A stretch of 64,000 nucleotides of DNA from Omphiscola glabra (Eukaryota; Mollusca; Gastropoda; Lymnaeidae): NCBI GenBank assembly GCA_964017045.1, contig OZ024794.1, positions 54,040,608-54,104,607 on the forward strand. The letters run 5' to 3'. Below the pieces are notes generated by a model. The model searched no databases and was not told the origin of the DNA. It saw nothing but the letters and a program-made list of their open reading frames with translations. A program made the translations under genes and the position numbers. Shown here one piece after another: positions 48,275-59,760 of the stretch (within the stretch, counting starts at the first letter, position 1; each line of letters opens with the position of its first letter).

Positions 48275-48985
48275 ACTTGCTAGGAGGCTCCACTAGCATA
48301 ATGGACATGAGGCTCCACTAGCATAATGGACAGGAGGCTCCACTAGCATAATGGTCAGGAGGCTCCACAAGCATAATGGACAGGAGGCTCCACAAGCATA
48401 ATGGACAGGAGGCTAAACTAGCATAATGGACAGGAGGCTCCACTAACATAATGGACAGGAAGCTCCACTAACATAATGGACAGGAGGCTCCACTGGCATA
48501 ATGGACAGGAGGCTCCACTAGCATAATGGACAGGAGGCTAAACTAGCATAATGGACAGGAGGCTCCACTAACATAATGGACAGGAAGCTCCACTAACATA
48601 ATGGACAGGAGGCGCCACTGGCATAATGGACAGGAGGCTCCACTAGCATAATGGACAGGAGGCTCCACTAGCATAATGGTCAGGAGGCTCCACTAGCATA
48701 ATGGACAGGAGGCTAAACTAGCATAATGGACAGGAGGCTCCACTAACATAATGGACAGGAAGCTCCACTAACATAATGGACGGGAGGCTCCACTAGCATA
48801 ATGAACAGGAGGCTCCACTAACATAATGGACAGGAGGCTCCACTAGCATAATGGACAGGAAGCTCCACTAACATAATGGACATGAGGCTCCACTAACATA
48901 TTGGACAGGAGGCTCCACTAGCATAATGAACAGGAGGCTCCACTAACATAATGGACAGGAGGCTCCACTGGCATAATGAACAGGC
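48275..48985. repeat. 25-bp minisatellite, about 28 units
   Basis: The unit GGACAGGAGGCTCCACTAGC...ATAAT recurs every 25 bp. Variants CTAAAC/TCCACT, GGC/AGC and CTAAC/CTAGC/CTGGC recur in the same order in several places, suggesting multi-unit duplications. Confidence 0.94.
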
Positions 48986-49467
48986 TTTTCGCTGCTTGTG
49001 CATTTGTTGGTCTATTCTTCTTTTAATCGTGATAAGCAAAACAATAGCAAGCATATATTAAGGGTCGTTTGCAAATAGCATCATGCTCACATGCTCGGGG
49101 GAGGGGCGCGTCAGGGGCATTGACACAATATATTGTTTGGCTTGTATCGGTACGATGTTAAATAAAGCACAATGTGCAAAATCTACACACACACTGTAAA
49201 AAAAGCTCTTTCTCAAATCACAAATAACTCATGCGATAGAATCTCGTGATAAATGATCTGCCTCTCTCTGTCATTTGTCTCCACACGCTTTTATAGTCTA
49301 TTCTACTCATCTTTCGAGAACCGTCTTACGCATTGTCTTCCTTTCCAGTTTTATCCAGATTTTTCTATAACATTCTGAATGACAAGGACAATACTTATTT
49401 TGCTGTAAAAAGGTTAAAGAGATACTATTAGTTTGCTATCTACACCTTAAATGCGGTCTCCAGTTTG

Positions 49468-50045
49468 TTATCCGCTAGAGTTCACGCACAGGGAAAGCGT
49501 GAAGCAAACAAGTCGCCTACATAACATTGAAGCACACATGATTGTCAGCAAGTATTGGTGACCTGATTTTGTCTTTTGCAGAGGTCCAACGCAGTCTATT
49601 ATGACGCGACTGAATGGTTCGTTAAAAGCTGGAATGGGTTGAAGAGGAGCTGCTGGTATCTTCTGATTTGGTTTCCCTACCACTTGACAAGTATGACATG
49701 ATCTGCAGTAGTCCACCACAACTTTCTTGATTTTGGCCAAAAGAAGTGTGACGTGATTTGTGTGATATGTTTTGTTCACTCCCAAATGGCCTGAAAGTGG
49801 TGAATCATGGGCTAAGCTCAGGATTTCGTTCCCGAAAAGTGTAGGAACTACTATCTGATGAACTATCCTCCATTCTTCGTCAGCTTTTTATTTCCTAATA
49901 AGTATGTCATCTTGTAAGAATTAAAAAACAGGGAATTGCTCAGCTTCTTCTTTGGTCATAGCGTTGTCTCGAAGTTTAAAGATTTCTGGATTATTCTTCT
50001 GCTCTTCGTTGAGCTGCGTTCGAGTTGGTGTTTTGTGATCCTTTG
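49468..50045 (-). pseudogene. Ty3/gypsy integrase N-terminal fragment
   Basis: Reading from about 50045 down: TQLNEEQKNNPEIFKLRD, EEWRIVHQIVVPTLF, SPLSGHLGVNKTYH (zinc-domain His pair), then YCRSCHTCQVVGKPNQ (Cys pair) and SRVIIDCVGPLQKTKSGHQY, the first catalytic Asp block. Stops and a frame break interrupt it, and the rest of the catalytic core is missing. Confidence 0.85.
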
Positions 50046-50050
50046 AAACT

Positions 50051-50740
50051 TCGTTCATCATCATCATGTCCCTTAGTCCATGGACCGTTGGGGCGCCACA
50101 GATGACATGAAAACTATCCTTCTCCATTTCTCACGGTGTTCTGCACTACGCATAGCATCGCCTAGTTTTAATCCAGTCCACTCTTTGATGTTATCTTCCC
50201 ATCTTTTTCTCTGCCTTCCTCTTCTTCTCCCTCCTTTAGTTGTGCCCGGCATCATTTCTTCGGCAAGCCCCTGTTTTCTTGTCATGTGGCCATACCACTC
50301 AAGTTTGCGCTTTTACGGACACCAGGAGGTCATCGTACTGCCCAGTTGACGAATCCTTTCTTTCACTTGTTCTTTGGTGATATGGTCTCTATAGTGGATG
50401 CCAAGAAAGCCTCTGAAACATCTCATCTCCATCGCCTTTATTTTCCTTTCAAGTTCTGCTGTTAATGTCCAGTACTCACAGGCATACAAGAAAATGGAGG
50501 GGACTTATGAGCGCATCAGGCTGATTTTGGTGCTTGGGGCTATATTTTTGTAGTTCCATATTTTCTTGAGCCTCTTTAGTTCTGTTATGGTCTGGGCAAT
50601 CCTGGTCATCAATTCGGGCTTGGAGCCTTCTTCCGAGACTATTGCTCTGAGGTACTTAAACTTAAAGCTGCGAACGGCCTCTAATCTTTCCTCCCCGACC
50701 TGTACATAAAACATAATCATGAACTTAAAAATTAACATAC
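50051..50740 (-). pseudogene. RTE-like LINE, 3' end of the pol ORF
   Basis: FKFKYLRAIVSEEGSKPELM, RIAQTITELKRLKKIWNYKN and, in another frame, RGRQRKRWEDNIKEWTGLKL and SAEHREKWRRIV are the C-terminal part of a non-LTR RT. The copy ends in a short ATG microsatellite (GACATGATGATGATG on the minus strand) at about 50055-50070, a typical LINE tail. Frameshifts make it inactive. Confidence 0.82.
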
Positions 50741-50871
50741 ATTAATTAAATAAAATAAAACAAATGTGTATTCGCCCAGCCACTCCATAACTATTTACAT
50801 GTCAAGCAATGGACGGCACCCAGCAGTATCGTCTATCGGTCAAAGGGGGGAATCATTCAGGATATTAAAGT

Positions 50872-52320
50872 TTAAAGAGATGTGTTTTGAGTGCAGTTTT
50901 GAAGGCTGTGATGGTTGGTATATTGCGGATGTGTAGTGAAAGAGAATTCCATTTTTGGTGCACAGAAAGAGAAAGATCTTTCACCGTATGTTTTTCTGCG
51001 AGTCTTGGGGACAGAAAGAACAGGCGCGTCTGCGGAGGAGCGAAGCTGTCGAAGGGGTGAATAGACAGAGAGAAGTTCGGTTAGATATGAAGGGCAGGAA
51101 CCAGAGAAAAAGTTGTGGCAGAGAACAGAGAGTTTATAATCAATCCGTGCTTGCACTGGGAGCCAATGAAGTGAATGAAGTAGTGGTGTGACGTGAACAC
51201 GTTTTTTTTGCCTTTAAAACTAGCCTAGCAGCTGAATTTTGAATTTTTTGTAGTTTTTCTAAGAAGTGTTTTGGTGAACCTGACAAAAGAGAGTTGTAAT
51301 AGTCAAGACGAGAGAAAACAAGAGCACAGACTAGGGTTTTTGCACTTATTGTTAGGTAGTGGCGGATGGAGCTGATCTGACGGATAGCGGTGTTTGCAGA
51401 GCGACAAATGTGAGAGATATGATTATCGAGAGACATGTTGTTAAACATAATTTAACCAAGATTTCTAGCTGAGGATGTTAACTTTATGTCGGAGTTACCT
51501 ACTTGAAATGAGGTGGGGAGAGCTGAGTGCGAGGATAATTTGTGATCGTGAATAAGGAGTGCTTCCGTTTTGTCATCGTTAAGCTTCAACTTGCTGAGTG
51601 TCATCCATGACTTGACATCACCAATGCTCTCCCGCAAAGTCCGGACAGCGGAATCGACAAGAGAGGGATGAGTATGCTTGTATAGCTGCGTGTCATCCGC
51701 GAATGACTGACTCTTCACAGCATGCCTTCCGAGCAAAGGAACAGGGGCCTGGTATACATTGTGAATAGAACCGGGCCCAAAACTGACCCTTGTGGCACTC
51801 CATATACCAAGTCAGCCATGCCGGAGAGACAGCCATCGACAGCGACCGCTTGCGTTCTATTGGAGAGGTAGGACCTAAACCAAGCCAAAACTGAACCAGA
51901 AATTCCAAAGTAAGTTTCAAGGGTTTTGTAAAAGGTTTCATGGTCAACGGTGTCAAAGGCCGCACTGAGGTCCAAGAGGATCAGGATGGAGACATCACCG
52001 CTGTCCAGTGCGAGCAAGAGGTCATTGGTGACTCTCAAGAGAGATGTCTCAGTGCTATTGAAAGGTCTATAGGCTGACTGATTAGGACTGAGAAGAGAGT
52101 GGTCGTTTAAGTAAGCAAAACGTTGTTTTAGAACTAGTTTTTTTAATGATTTTAGATAAAAATGATAAGTTAGATACAGGTCTATAGTTTTTAGATTATT
52201 TTCATCCAGACCAGGCTTCTTAAGCAATGGTTTGATGACAGCTGTCTTACAAATAGTTGGAACAGTGCCAGAAGACAAGCTTTCAATGCCGTCCAATAGT
52301 AATGTTGGTCGGACACCCAC
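50872..52320 (-). pseudogene. CR1/Jockey-like LINE reverse transcriptase fragment
   Basis: TVPTICKTAVIKPLLKKPG, LLSPNQSAYRPFNSTETSLL and LLDLSAAFDTVDH give the fingers and palm. GVPQGSVLGPVLF and FADDTQLY supply the remaining RT motifs, then LNDDKTEALLI and HICRSANTAIRQIS. At least three frame changes (near 51720, 51450 and 51150) break the ORF. The N-terminal endonuclease is absent. Confidence 0.9.
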
Positions 52321-52439
52321 AACGACAGGAAAGGAAGACTAGGTCTGATTTGAGATGGACGACATGTAAAGTAACATCAATGAATCCCACCTCTACGCCT
52401 CTTAACAGTATGTTGCTCCCAGTAGCAGTAGATCCAGAC

Positions 52440-52715
52440 AAGGGAAATGTACCTTCATATATGCTATAAAATTGGCCGTTATTTCCATTTCTTTTAATTT
52501 TTTTTTTGTAGTTCTCTATCTTTTTCTTCTTCCTCTCTCTGTATCTCTAGCTCCATTTGTTTAAGCTACCTATCTTTTTCTAGCTCCAGTTGTTTGAGCT
52601 TCAGATGGAGCTCCATACTAGGATCATTCGGCTGTGTGACTGAGGCAAGTTCATCCTCAGACAAAATATCCTCATCCACTAAGTGGACGATGATCATATC
52701 TCGTACCGTCTTTTT
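52440..52715 (-). pseudogene. Gag-like N-terminal fragment of a gypsy element
   Basis: The minus strand reads ALKKTVRDMIIVHLVDEDIL, then SEDELASV and a charged helix MELHLKLKQLELEK, an in-frame TAG, and KQMELEIQREEEKDRELQ. This resembles the start of Ty3/gypsy gag in molluscs. It lies 5' of the LINE fragments, and the integrase fragment lies 3' of them, in the same orientation. Confidence 0.5.
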
Positions 52716-52731
52716 TAGCGCCGAATGAGCT

Positions 52732-52794
52732 AAATATAATTAAAAATTATTGACTTACAGTATACCGTAAGTCAATAGTTTTTAAATTATATTT
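52732..52794. repeat. 63-bp near-perfect palindrome
   Basis: Arms of about 30 bp (AAATATAATTAAAAATTATT on the left) pair around GTATAC with few mismatches. It could be the tip pair of a tiny MITE or a cruciform-forming repeat. Confidence 0.75.
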
Positions 52795-53090
52795 CTTTTG
52801 GTTTTATAATTCATTATAATAATTAACATGATAATACTTATTAAGTTTAATTAGCCCTGGTTTGTGTATCGTATTCTTTGTTAGTGTATTTATTATTTTT
52901 TATCGTCTTTTGCGGTGTACCGGTACTGTTTTAGAACGAGCCATACACTTAAATAAGAGATTAATTTCTCCATATTGATAACAGTACGTAACACCCCAAT
53001 CCTTCATACTGGCATATACCCCATTAGATGGACTTACAGTGTATGGACATCACGACGGGACCTTCAACGCTCGAGAGAGCCCGGTCCTAC

Positions 53091-53275
53091 CAGTGGCGTA
53101 GCGAGCTTAACTCGCTCCCGGGGCACAATACCTTTTTAGCGCCCCCTATTCAAAAACCATACAATATTATATGTAAAATATACTTGCAAATTAATAAATA
53201 AAGTAATAGGCGCCCCTTTGTGAGTAGCGCCCGGGGCATGATGCCCCCCTTGCCCACCCCCTCGCTACGCCACTG
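53091..53275. mobile_element. hAT MITE, CAGTGGCGTAG family, copy B
   Basis: Starts CAGTGGCGTAGCGAG and ends CTCGCTACGCCACTG. Flanks GGTCCTAC and GGTCCTAT match at 7 of 8 bases. It is inverted relative to copies A and C. Confidence 0.9.
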
Positions 53276-54021
53276 GGTCCTATACCCTAGCGTAAGCTGA
53301 TGCCCCTGAATCTGACTTAATAATGGTCTATTATTTTTACATTACTTTAACCATATGATTATTGCGTTTGGTGTGAGACTTGAAAAAAATCTGGCTACAA
53401 ATCGGCAAAATAGACCAAAACAACCTAAGCGTTTGACTGACTTTGTAAATACATGTTTTATATTAAAATTTCAATTTAAAACCACTGAAAATACATGACA
53501 AAACAATTGGAAAACAATAAATAAATGTTATAGTAGCCACTGACGTTTTTTAATGTAGTTCCATGAGGTACAAACTATTTTTTTAATTTTATTTCTGTAC
53601 AAATAATATGGGACCGCCGTTCTGAGGAGTGCCTTGGATTGAAATATATATATAAATTTGGTCGTGTATGGTGTTCGACCTTTCGATGAAAGTGTGCAGC
53701 CACACTCACGCGTTTAAACTCACGCATACAGGGGCGTAACAACGGCTTGGCATTGGGGCAGTTGCCAAGGGCGCCGGCCTGCGCCAGCTCAAAGGGGCGC
53801 CGCTAAATCTCTAATTTTAAAATTTTTATTTAAATATCAAGGGCGCCAAAAATAAATTAGCCACGGGCGTCAAAAACCCAGTTACGCCTAGAAAGCTTTT
53901 AGTAAAACACTCATATATTTTCATTTTTTTTTATAAAAAAGATAACTAAATAACAACTTATAGTATTCTCAAAATTGATATTAATTAATAATAGATAGTG
54001 ATACCTGCATCAGACGTACTG

Positions 54022-54369
54022 CAGACCTGTTTACCCTCAAACTCTTAAAATCGTAAAACAGCATAACAAAACCATTCAATACTTTATCTTAATAGTAAAA
54101 AAAACATAATGTATATATAATGTATACACCACAACAGTGGCGTAGTGAGGGGGGCAAGGGGAGGCATCATGCCCCGGGCGCTACTCACAAAGGGGCGCCA
54201 AATGGTATATTTTACTATAATATTGTATGGTTTTCGAATAAGGGGGGCGCTAAAAGGTATTGGGGGGCGCTAAAAAGGTATTGTTCCCCGGGCGCGAGTT
54301 AAGCTCGCTACGCCACTGCACCACAAAAGTGTACGTTGTTCGCCAAAATCGTAAGAGTAAACAGGTCTG
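54022..54369. mobile_element. hAT-like MITE, CAGACYTGTTTAC family, copy 2, with a nested MITE
   Basis: Starts CAGACCTGTTTACCC and ends GTAAACAGGTCTG. Its interior matches copy 1 (32966-33123) except for a clean insertion of a CAGTGGCGTAG-family element at 54135-54318. Confidence 0.85.
54135..54318. mobile_element. hAT MITE, CAGTGGCGTAG family, copy C, nested
   Basis: Starts CAGTGGCGTAGTGAG and ends CTCGCTACGCCACTG, with a perfect 8-bp duplication CACCACAA at 54127-54134 and 54319-54326. It is inserted in a CAGACYTGTTTAC-family MITE. The uninterrupted relative at 32966 serves as the empty site. Confidence 0.94.
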
Positions 54370-54527
54370 CGTATAGTAAAACGGCAGACATCTTTTGATC
54401 GAAGCTGCCATCATTTTTTAAATAAATATTACTATGTTGAATTCAACATACCACTTGACTTAAAGTGGAAGTCGTCACTTTTGAACATTTCCATGTATAC
54501 GTTATGGGTGTAATTAATCTTCTAAAT

Positions 54528-54960
54528 CAGGCCTGCACAATATACGGCCCACCAGCACCCACTTGACGGCCCGCGAAGCAACGAAATATTCTTTATACTT
54601 TCTTAATAGCTTTCGCCCCTGTCCTATTATCTTCTTCTATGTTTTGAGGGCCCACGATCAATGGATTGATCATTATTGCTCATATGGTTCAGAGGGGTTC
54701 GCGATGTTAATGTGCGTGGTTTTCAAGGGGATAATTCACTGGTTGCAAGACAGGAGGCAAGAGCCGCAAATGTGTCAAGTGTATATATAGTCGCATCAAC
54801 TTTTGGAAGCTTGTTCCAGTCCCTTATTGTCTTTGGCAGGAATGAGGAGCTCCTGTACTGAGTTCTTGTTTTTAAAAGTCGAAACTGCTTATCTTTTGGC
54901 CCGCACATGTTTTTCATAAAGTATTACGGCCCGCCTTACACTTTGAGTTGTGCCGGCCTG
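54528..54960. mobile_element. hAT MITE, CAGGCCTGCAC family, copy 2, with a LINE fragment inside
   Basis: Starts CAGGCCTGCACAAT and ends TTGTGCCGGCCTG, with a perfect 8-bp duplication TTCTAAAT at 54520-54527 and 54961-54968. At 433 bp it is longer than copy 1 (271 bp) because it contains retroelement sequence at about 54660-54895. Confidence 0.92.
54723..54895 (-). pseudogene. LINE RT C-terminal scrap inside a hAT MITE
   Basis: The minus-strand translation QFRLLKTRTQYRSSSFLPKT continues into IRDWNKLPK and LDTFAA. This is the FLPRTIRDWN-type tail of non-LTR reverse transcriptases. Only about 60 codons are present. Confidence 0.7.
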
Positions 54961-54968
54961 TTCTAAAT

Positions 54969-57900
54969 AGATTCAATTATGGGAACGTGGGGCGTCATAC
55001 AATTTTTGTTCCATATTTTTCCCCCCCGGAATTTACCGCCGCTAGTAAAGTGTTGCTCTATGCAGTCGCCCATACATAATGTCTGCACTGGACGTTTTAG
55101 ATACGTCGCAGGGCAAATAATAATAACTGTATAATAAGTAACGCTGTGTCTAGGAGTCCGAAAATCGGACACAAAACTTGATTCTAAGAATTATTTTGAG
55201 GTTAATATAGCAAAGAAAAACTGCACAGCTCGTCTGTTTTCATCTGGGCCTATTGCAGGAACGGGCCTAAAATAGCAGCATCAATAGCACCAAACGTAAT
55301 CAGGCAACCCCCCCCCCCCTTCCCAAGCCACTTGGTGCAGAATAAAGGAAAGGTTGGGAAACCGTTTGTTAAAGGGAAATTATCCGAGGAAAGAAAACAG
55401 AAGAGCACAACCCCATGAAAAAAAGATTATCCACCTTTTTCTGTACACTTTTGCTTCTAAACCAAAAATTAGAAAACAAAAAATCATTCCAAATCCACTC
55501 ATACACATGACGCTTTTAAGTTTGTTTCACTTTTGTGCTGTTAAAATTCTTAATTTTTACTTAAAATTTAGTCTTTGGAAAAAAAAAAAGCTTATTTGAA
55601 GCAAAATATTCCTTAAATGTTCAAGTAGAGTTCTCAAATTATTTCTATTTGATTGCTTTCAATGGTTCTCTCAACAAAAGTTGTTTTGACAGCTTTGCGA
55701 TATGGTTAAAGTTGGTGCCTACTGTTGTAAAAAAAAAGGTTAATTTCTACAGAAACAAGCAGAGACAATTTGTTTCATTTTTGTTCAAATACATAATTTT
55801 ATTTATATATGTACACTTCAAATATGTGCATGGACACAACGTGAAATGTTTAGTGAAAGTTCTTTACTTTATTGGTTTCACCTGAGAAGCGCATATGCTC
55901 ATCCTTGTGCAGCATGCTATCACATACTCAAGGATGTGCTAGTGGTCAAGCAGAAAAGCATAGCAAAGGATCTCAAGCTGGGATTATATACTAAAACTAG
56001 AGGTTCAGATAAACAAGATTACATGTAGGGATACAAGTCATGAAATTTCTAAAAAATATACAACGACCTTCTCCTAAACTCAGCTAGTAGTAGATAAGAG
56101 CAACTTGATACATTTATTCTGGATTATATTCTTGGCCATGGGTTTGTTTTACTCTTGGAGAGGATATATGGTAATACACATTTTTAAACTAACCCTGAGT
56201 GAAACATAAACTGATGAAATGACCAAAGATATGTTTACCATAAACATTTTTAGACATAATAAATTCAAGTCGTATGTCATTAATGTTGGCAAATACCAAA
56301 CCATACATTTAATGTTATTTCAACAATTCCAAGTAACATATGCAATAGGAACATGATTTTTTAAATTTTTTTTTTACAAATACATGTACAGCTAAATCAT
56401 AAAACATTATAAACCAATAAAACATACAAAGATTGAAAATGAGACAATTGGGTAAAAACTAATGGAACATCCAGACAGGTTTCGGTCCCATTTAACTTAA
56501 AGGGAGGTAGTAATGACAATGTGACAGTGTAGACGCAAAGAGTTCATTAATATGGTATTATCATGGCCATACTATTACTATTTAGCTGTCTTACACTGCC
56601 TCTGGACACCACCTGGCCAAGCAGCTTTACAGGTAATCATTGATTAAGTAACAAATCTATCATGCCGAGTGTATTACAGGACAGGATTTATTAGGTGAGC
56701 CAACATCTTCTTGTTTAGGCAAACATGTTTTATGTATTCTATGCATGTCTGAGACGACATGAAAACCAACCACCCTCATTAAGAGGGTGTGAAACAATAA
56801 TTTGAACATGCAATCACTCCATTGACAGCAACAGCTGTCAAAACTCAATGGCAGAAACAATTGATAGCAATAACTTTAAGGTTACTATTATGGTCAATTC
56901 CTATAATGCTGATTAACATAAAACTAATGGGACAAAACAAGGTGGCAATTAATATACCCAGTAATATTCCCAATTCTTACAACCAGTACTGTAAATCATT
57001 TTTCATAGGAAAATCAATATCTTAAACGAGAAGCAAGGTAGATAATTTTTAATAACAAAAAATAATAATTTTTTTTATATAAAAAAAAACAACATTTTTA
57101 ATCTCTTTAAAAACTCAAGAAAACCCCCACCAGAGTGAATTCAAATATTTAAAAAAAAAAAAAAAAAAAAAACATTGTAAACAAAATACATTTTGCCTTA
57201 ACCAGGTGTTCAAAGTTTATTACAAATTAAAAAAAAAAATAAATCCTGAATGTATTATTGCTAACTACAGCTGACAAAATTAGAAAACTCTAAATCATTC
57301 ACTGCATATTACAAAACAAAGAAAATGAATATTCCTACACAATGATGGCAGGTGTAAACTCATGCCTAATGATGTTAAAATTTGGGACAATTTCACTATT
57401 GGGTACAATTCGATTTGAGAGGCTTATTGGGACCAGAGATTCAAATGTACAGTTTATGGCTATTTAAAGTTCATTATTTTATAAATCTTACACATATTCA
57501 GCAAAGGAAAAAAAAAAAAACAAGATAAAATATTACATAATTCAAATGATTATTAAATTACCCATCAATTTTAACATAAAATAGGGTCTTCTTCCATATA
57601 TTCTAACCAAACACAGATTCACAGCATTCTCACTTAATAGGAATTAATTCCAGCACAGATAAACATCTTCCAAAATGCAGATAGCACATGGGCTTATTAA
57701 ATTATTCACCGAGTCAGATTCTAGACTTAACGTTGGAGTTGTTGAAAACAAATAATTCAAGAAACAGTTTTTATTTTAAGGAGTAAGATTTTTTTCGGAG
57801 ATGAAACTTCATAGGACTGAAGTCATACTTCACAAAACCATACAGGACTGTCTCGAGAGTTAGCAACATTCACACCAACACAAACACCGGGACTCAGGTA

Positions 57901-58074
57901 AATGTGGTTTAAAAGGTGCTGTGGAAGGATGCATAATCAACATACATGGTTGTAGTTAGCCATTGCATAGGAATTACAGGAAGAATGTCTGCAAAATATG
58001 CTGGGTTCTGGTTGCTGCCAGCTGCAGATCAATATTCTCACAGATGATCCAAAATCTAAATGAGCAGACTGGCT
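54969..58074. other. Region downstream of INSIG, including its probable long 3' UTR
   Basis: AT-rich, with no gene supported. Minus-strand AATAAA candidates lie near 57770 and further left near 56116. Long A-runs occur near 57145-57170. A C-run lies at about 55309-55319. Confidence 0.4.
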
Positions 58075-59748
58075 TCAGTCCTTTTTCGTTCTTTGTTCAA
58101 TGTTTGAGTCACCATCGTACTGAAAATAAAAATAATGATACTTTTAGTGAACATCAAAATATTTATTCTTATCTGTCTTTATCTTTTATAAATATTAATT
58201 AAATGAGTTATTCAAAAGGCATACAGATAAATGGGTTAAAGTTCCAGTTTGAGTGCCTTGAAATAAACACTAAGTGAAGCCCTTTTTAACAAAAACATTG
58301 AAATTGCTTTAAAAGAAAAAAAAGAAATCAACTTACTGAACTTACTGAGGCTAACTGCCTGCCTATATTGCCCATTGTTACTCCACCAGAAAAAAAGACA
58401 CAGGGTAGCCATGATCTCACAAAAAGAAAGTCTGGCTCAGTATATCTGTTTGATAAATCATGTCAAAAACTTACCGTCATATAAAATATAACAACAAACC
58501 AATATAATTATATAATTCTCACATGCAAATACTCTGTAACAAAGAACAATAAAGAATTTAACAATTTGGTCTCACAATATCTATATAATTATATGAAGTA
58601 AAATCAATAAAAGAAGATAATTATCAGGACCTGTGTTTTATCGTTATGCGAAAGGACTATTTAAATGTTTGAGATGTGTATTTTGAAGAAACATTTTCCT
58701 ACCTGTAAACATCGTTGTAGACTAGAAGTTGAGTAACAAATGTGGCCAGTACTGCAATCCCTACACCAAGACCAAATCCAGATCTAGACCTATCAAACAG
58801 CCACCAAAGTCCAATTGACATAGCTGCCAAACTAACAGAGAGCTGGATGTTATTGGCAAAGTCAATTTTCTGAGAAGCATGTTAAGGCAAAATTCAAACA
58901 TATGGGCATGGGATAATATTTTCATTTTTTAAAATATAAAATTCAAATTAATTAATAAAAGTGCGGAAATCTATTAGGGTAATAAGGGGAGAGACTGCAA
59001 ATATGTTAGCAAAACTCATTTCCTCAAAGCTATTAGCCTTATTCCATGATGCAAATTTCATTCTTTAAACCATTACAAACATGTGATAGCTGTTGACTTT
59101 CAGTAATTTATTATCCTTTTTTTTGTGTGTAGAATTAAGCTTATACCACTTAACAGGTTAACAAAAGAATATAATCAGAAAAAAGTTGCCTCAGTTTAGA
59201 TGAAATTGTAAATCAAATTTAAATAAGCAATTTTTTTCAAGGATACAGCACTTGCATGGTTTATTCCTACAAAAACAGCCACACATCTCATTACACTACT
59301 CCACTCTCTTTTGTAACGTAGTTCTTCTCCTAACTGCTTATCAAGGCATGGGTATAACAGACCAATCACAGCTGGAAAAAAAAAAAAAAAGCATCATATC
59401 ACTGCAATTTTAATATTTTATGCTTTACAGAACATAGAGTAATATTTTTTAAAATGAATAGTGAATGTAGTTAATATTTTTTTTTTAAAAATCATACATT
59501 TTACTGTTACATATATATTTTATCAATTCACTCATTAGGTTTATTTATTATAATAAAGATTATATACCTGCAGCAGTGCCACAACTGGGTGGAACCCACC
59601 AAGCAGATGAAAATAAACTGGCAAGAACTTCTGGTGGAAAAACCGTTACTTGTCGCTGAACTTGAAGTAGGTTAAGCACAAGTGCAAAGAAAGCCCCAAT
59701 AAGAAAAAGGACTGAGCCCCTGGCTACTAGATTCTTTATGCTGCCCAT
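58075..59748 (-). CDS. INSIG: Insulin-induced gene protein (INSIG), ER sterol regulator
   Basis: An ER membrane protein that retains SCAP/SREBP when sterols are high and recruits ubiquitin ligases to HMG-CoA reductase. Five coding exons: 59568-59748, 59247-59371, 58703-58869, 58346-58445, 58075-58119. They total 618 nt, giving 205 residues (human INSIG2 225), all in frame. Motifs include [76 protein letters not shown] and [11 protein letters not shown]. Six hydrophobic segments are visible. D128 in FDRSRSG corresponds to the Asp needed for SCAP binding in human INSIGs. I chose the first Met of exon 1. The exon extends 12 bases upstream in frame to an AG at 59761-59763, so an upstream coding exon is possible. 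Exon 5 encodes a divergent tail, [14 protein letters not shown]. Confidence 0.95.
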
Positions 59749-59760
59749 GAGGAACCTGAC

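Noticed and set aside
48275..48985. CRISPR-like regular array
   Set aside because: Units are contiguous 25-bp tandem repeats without unique spacers; the genome is eukaryotic. The same holds for the other arrays.
53726..53893. Possible MITE starting CAGGGGCGTAAC and ending GTTACGCCTAG
   Set aside because: The ends are only partly inverted and no 8-bp duplication could be found, so the boundaries are not supported.
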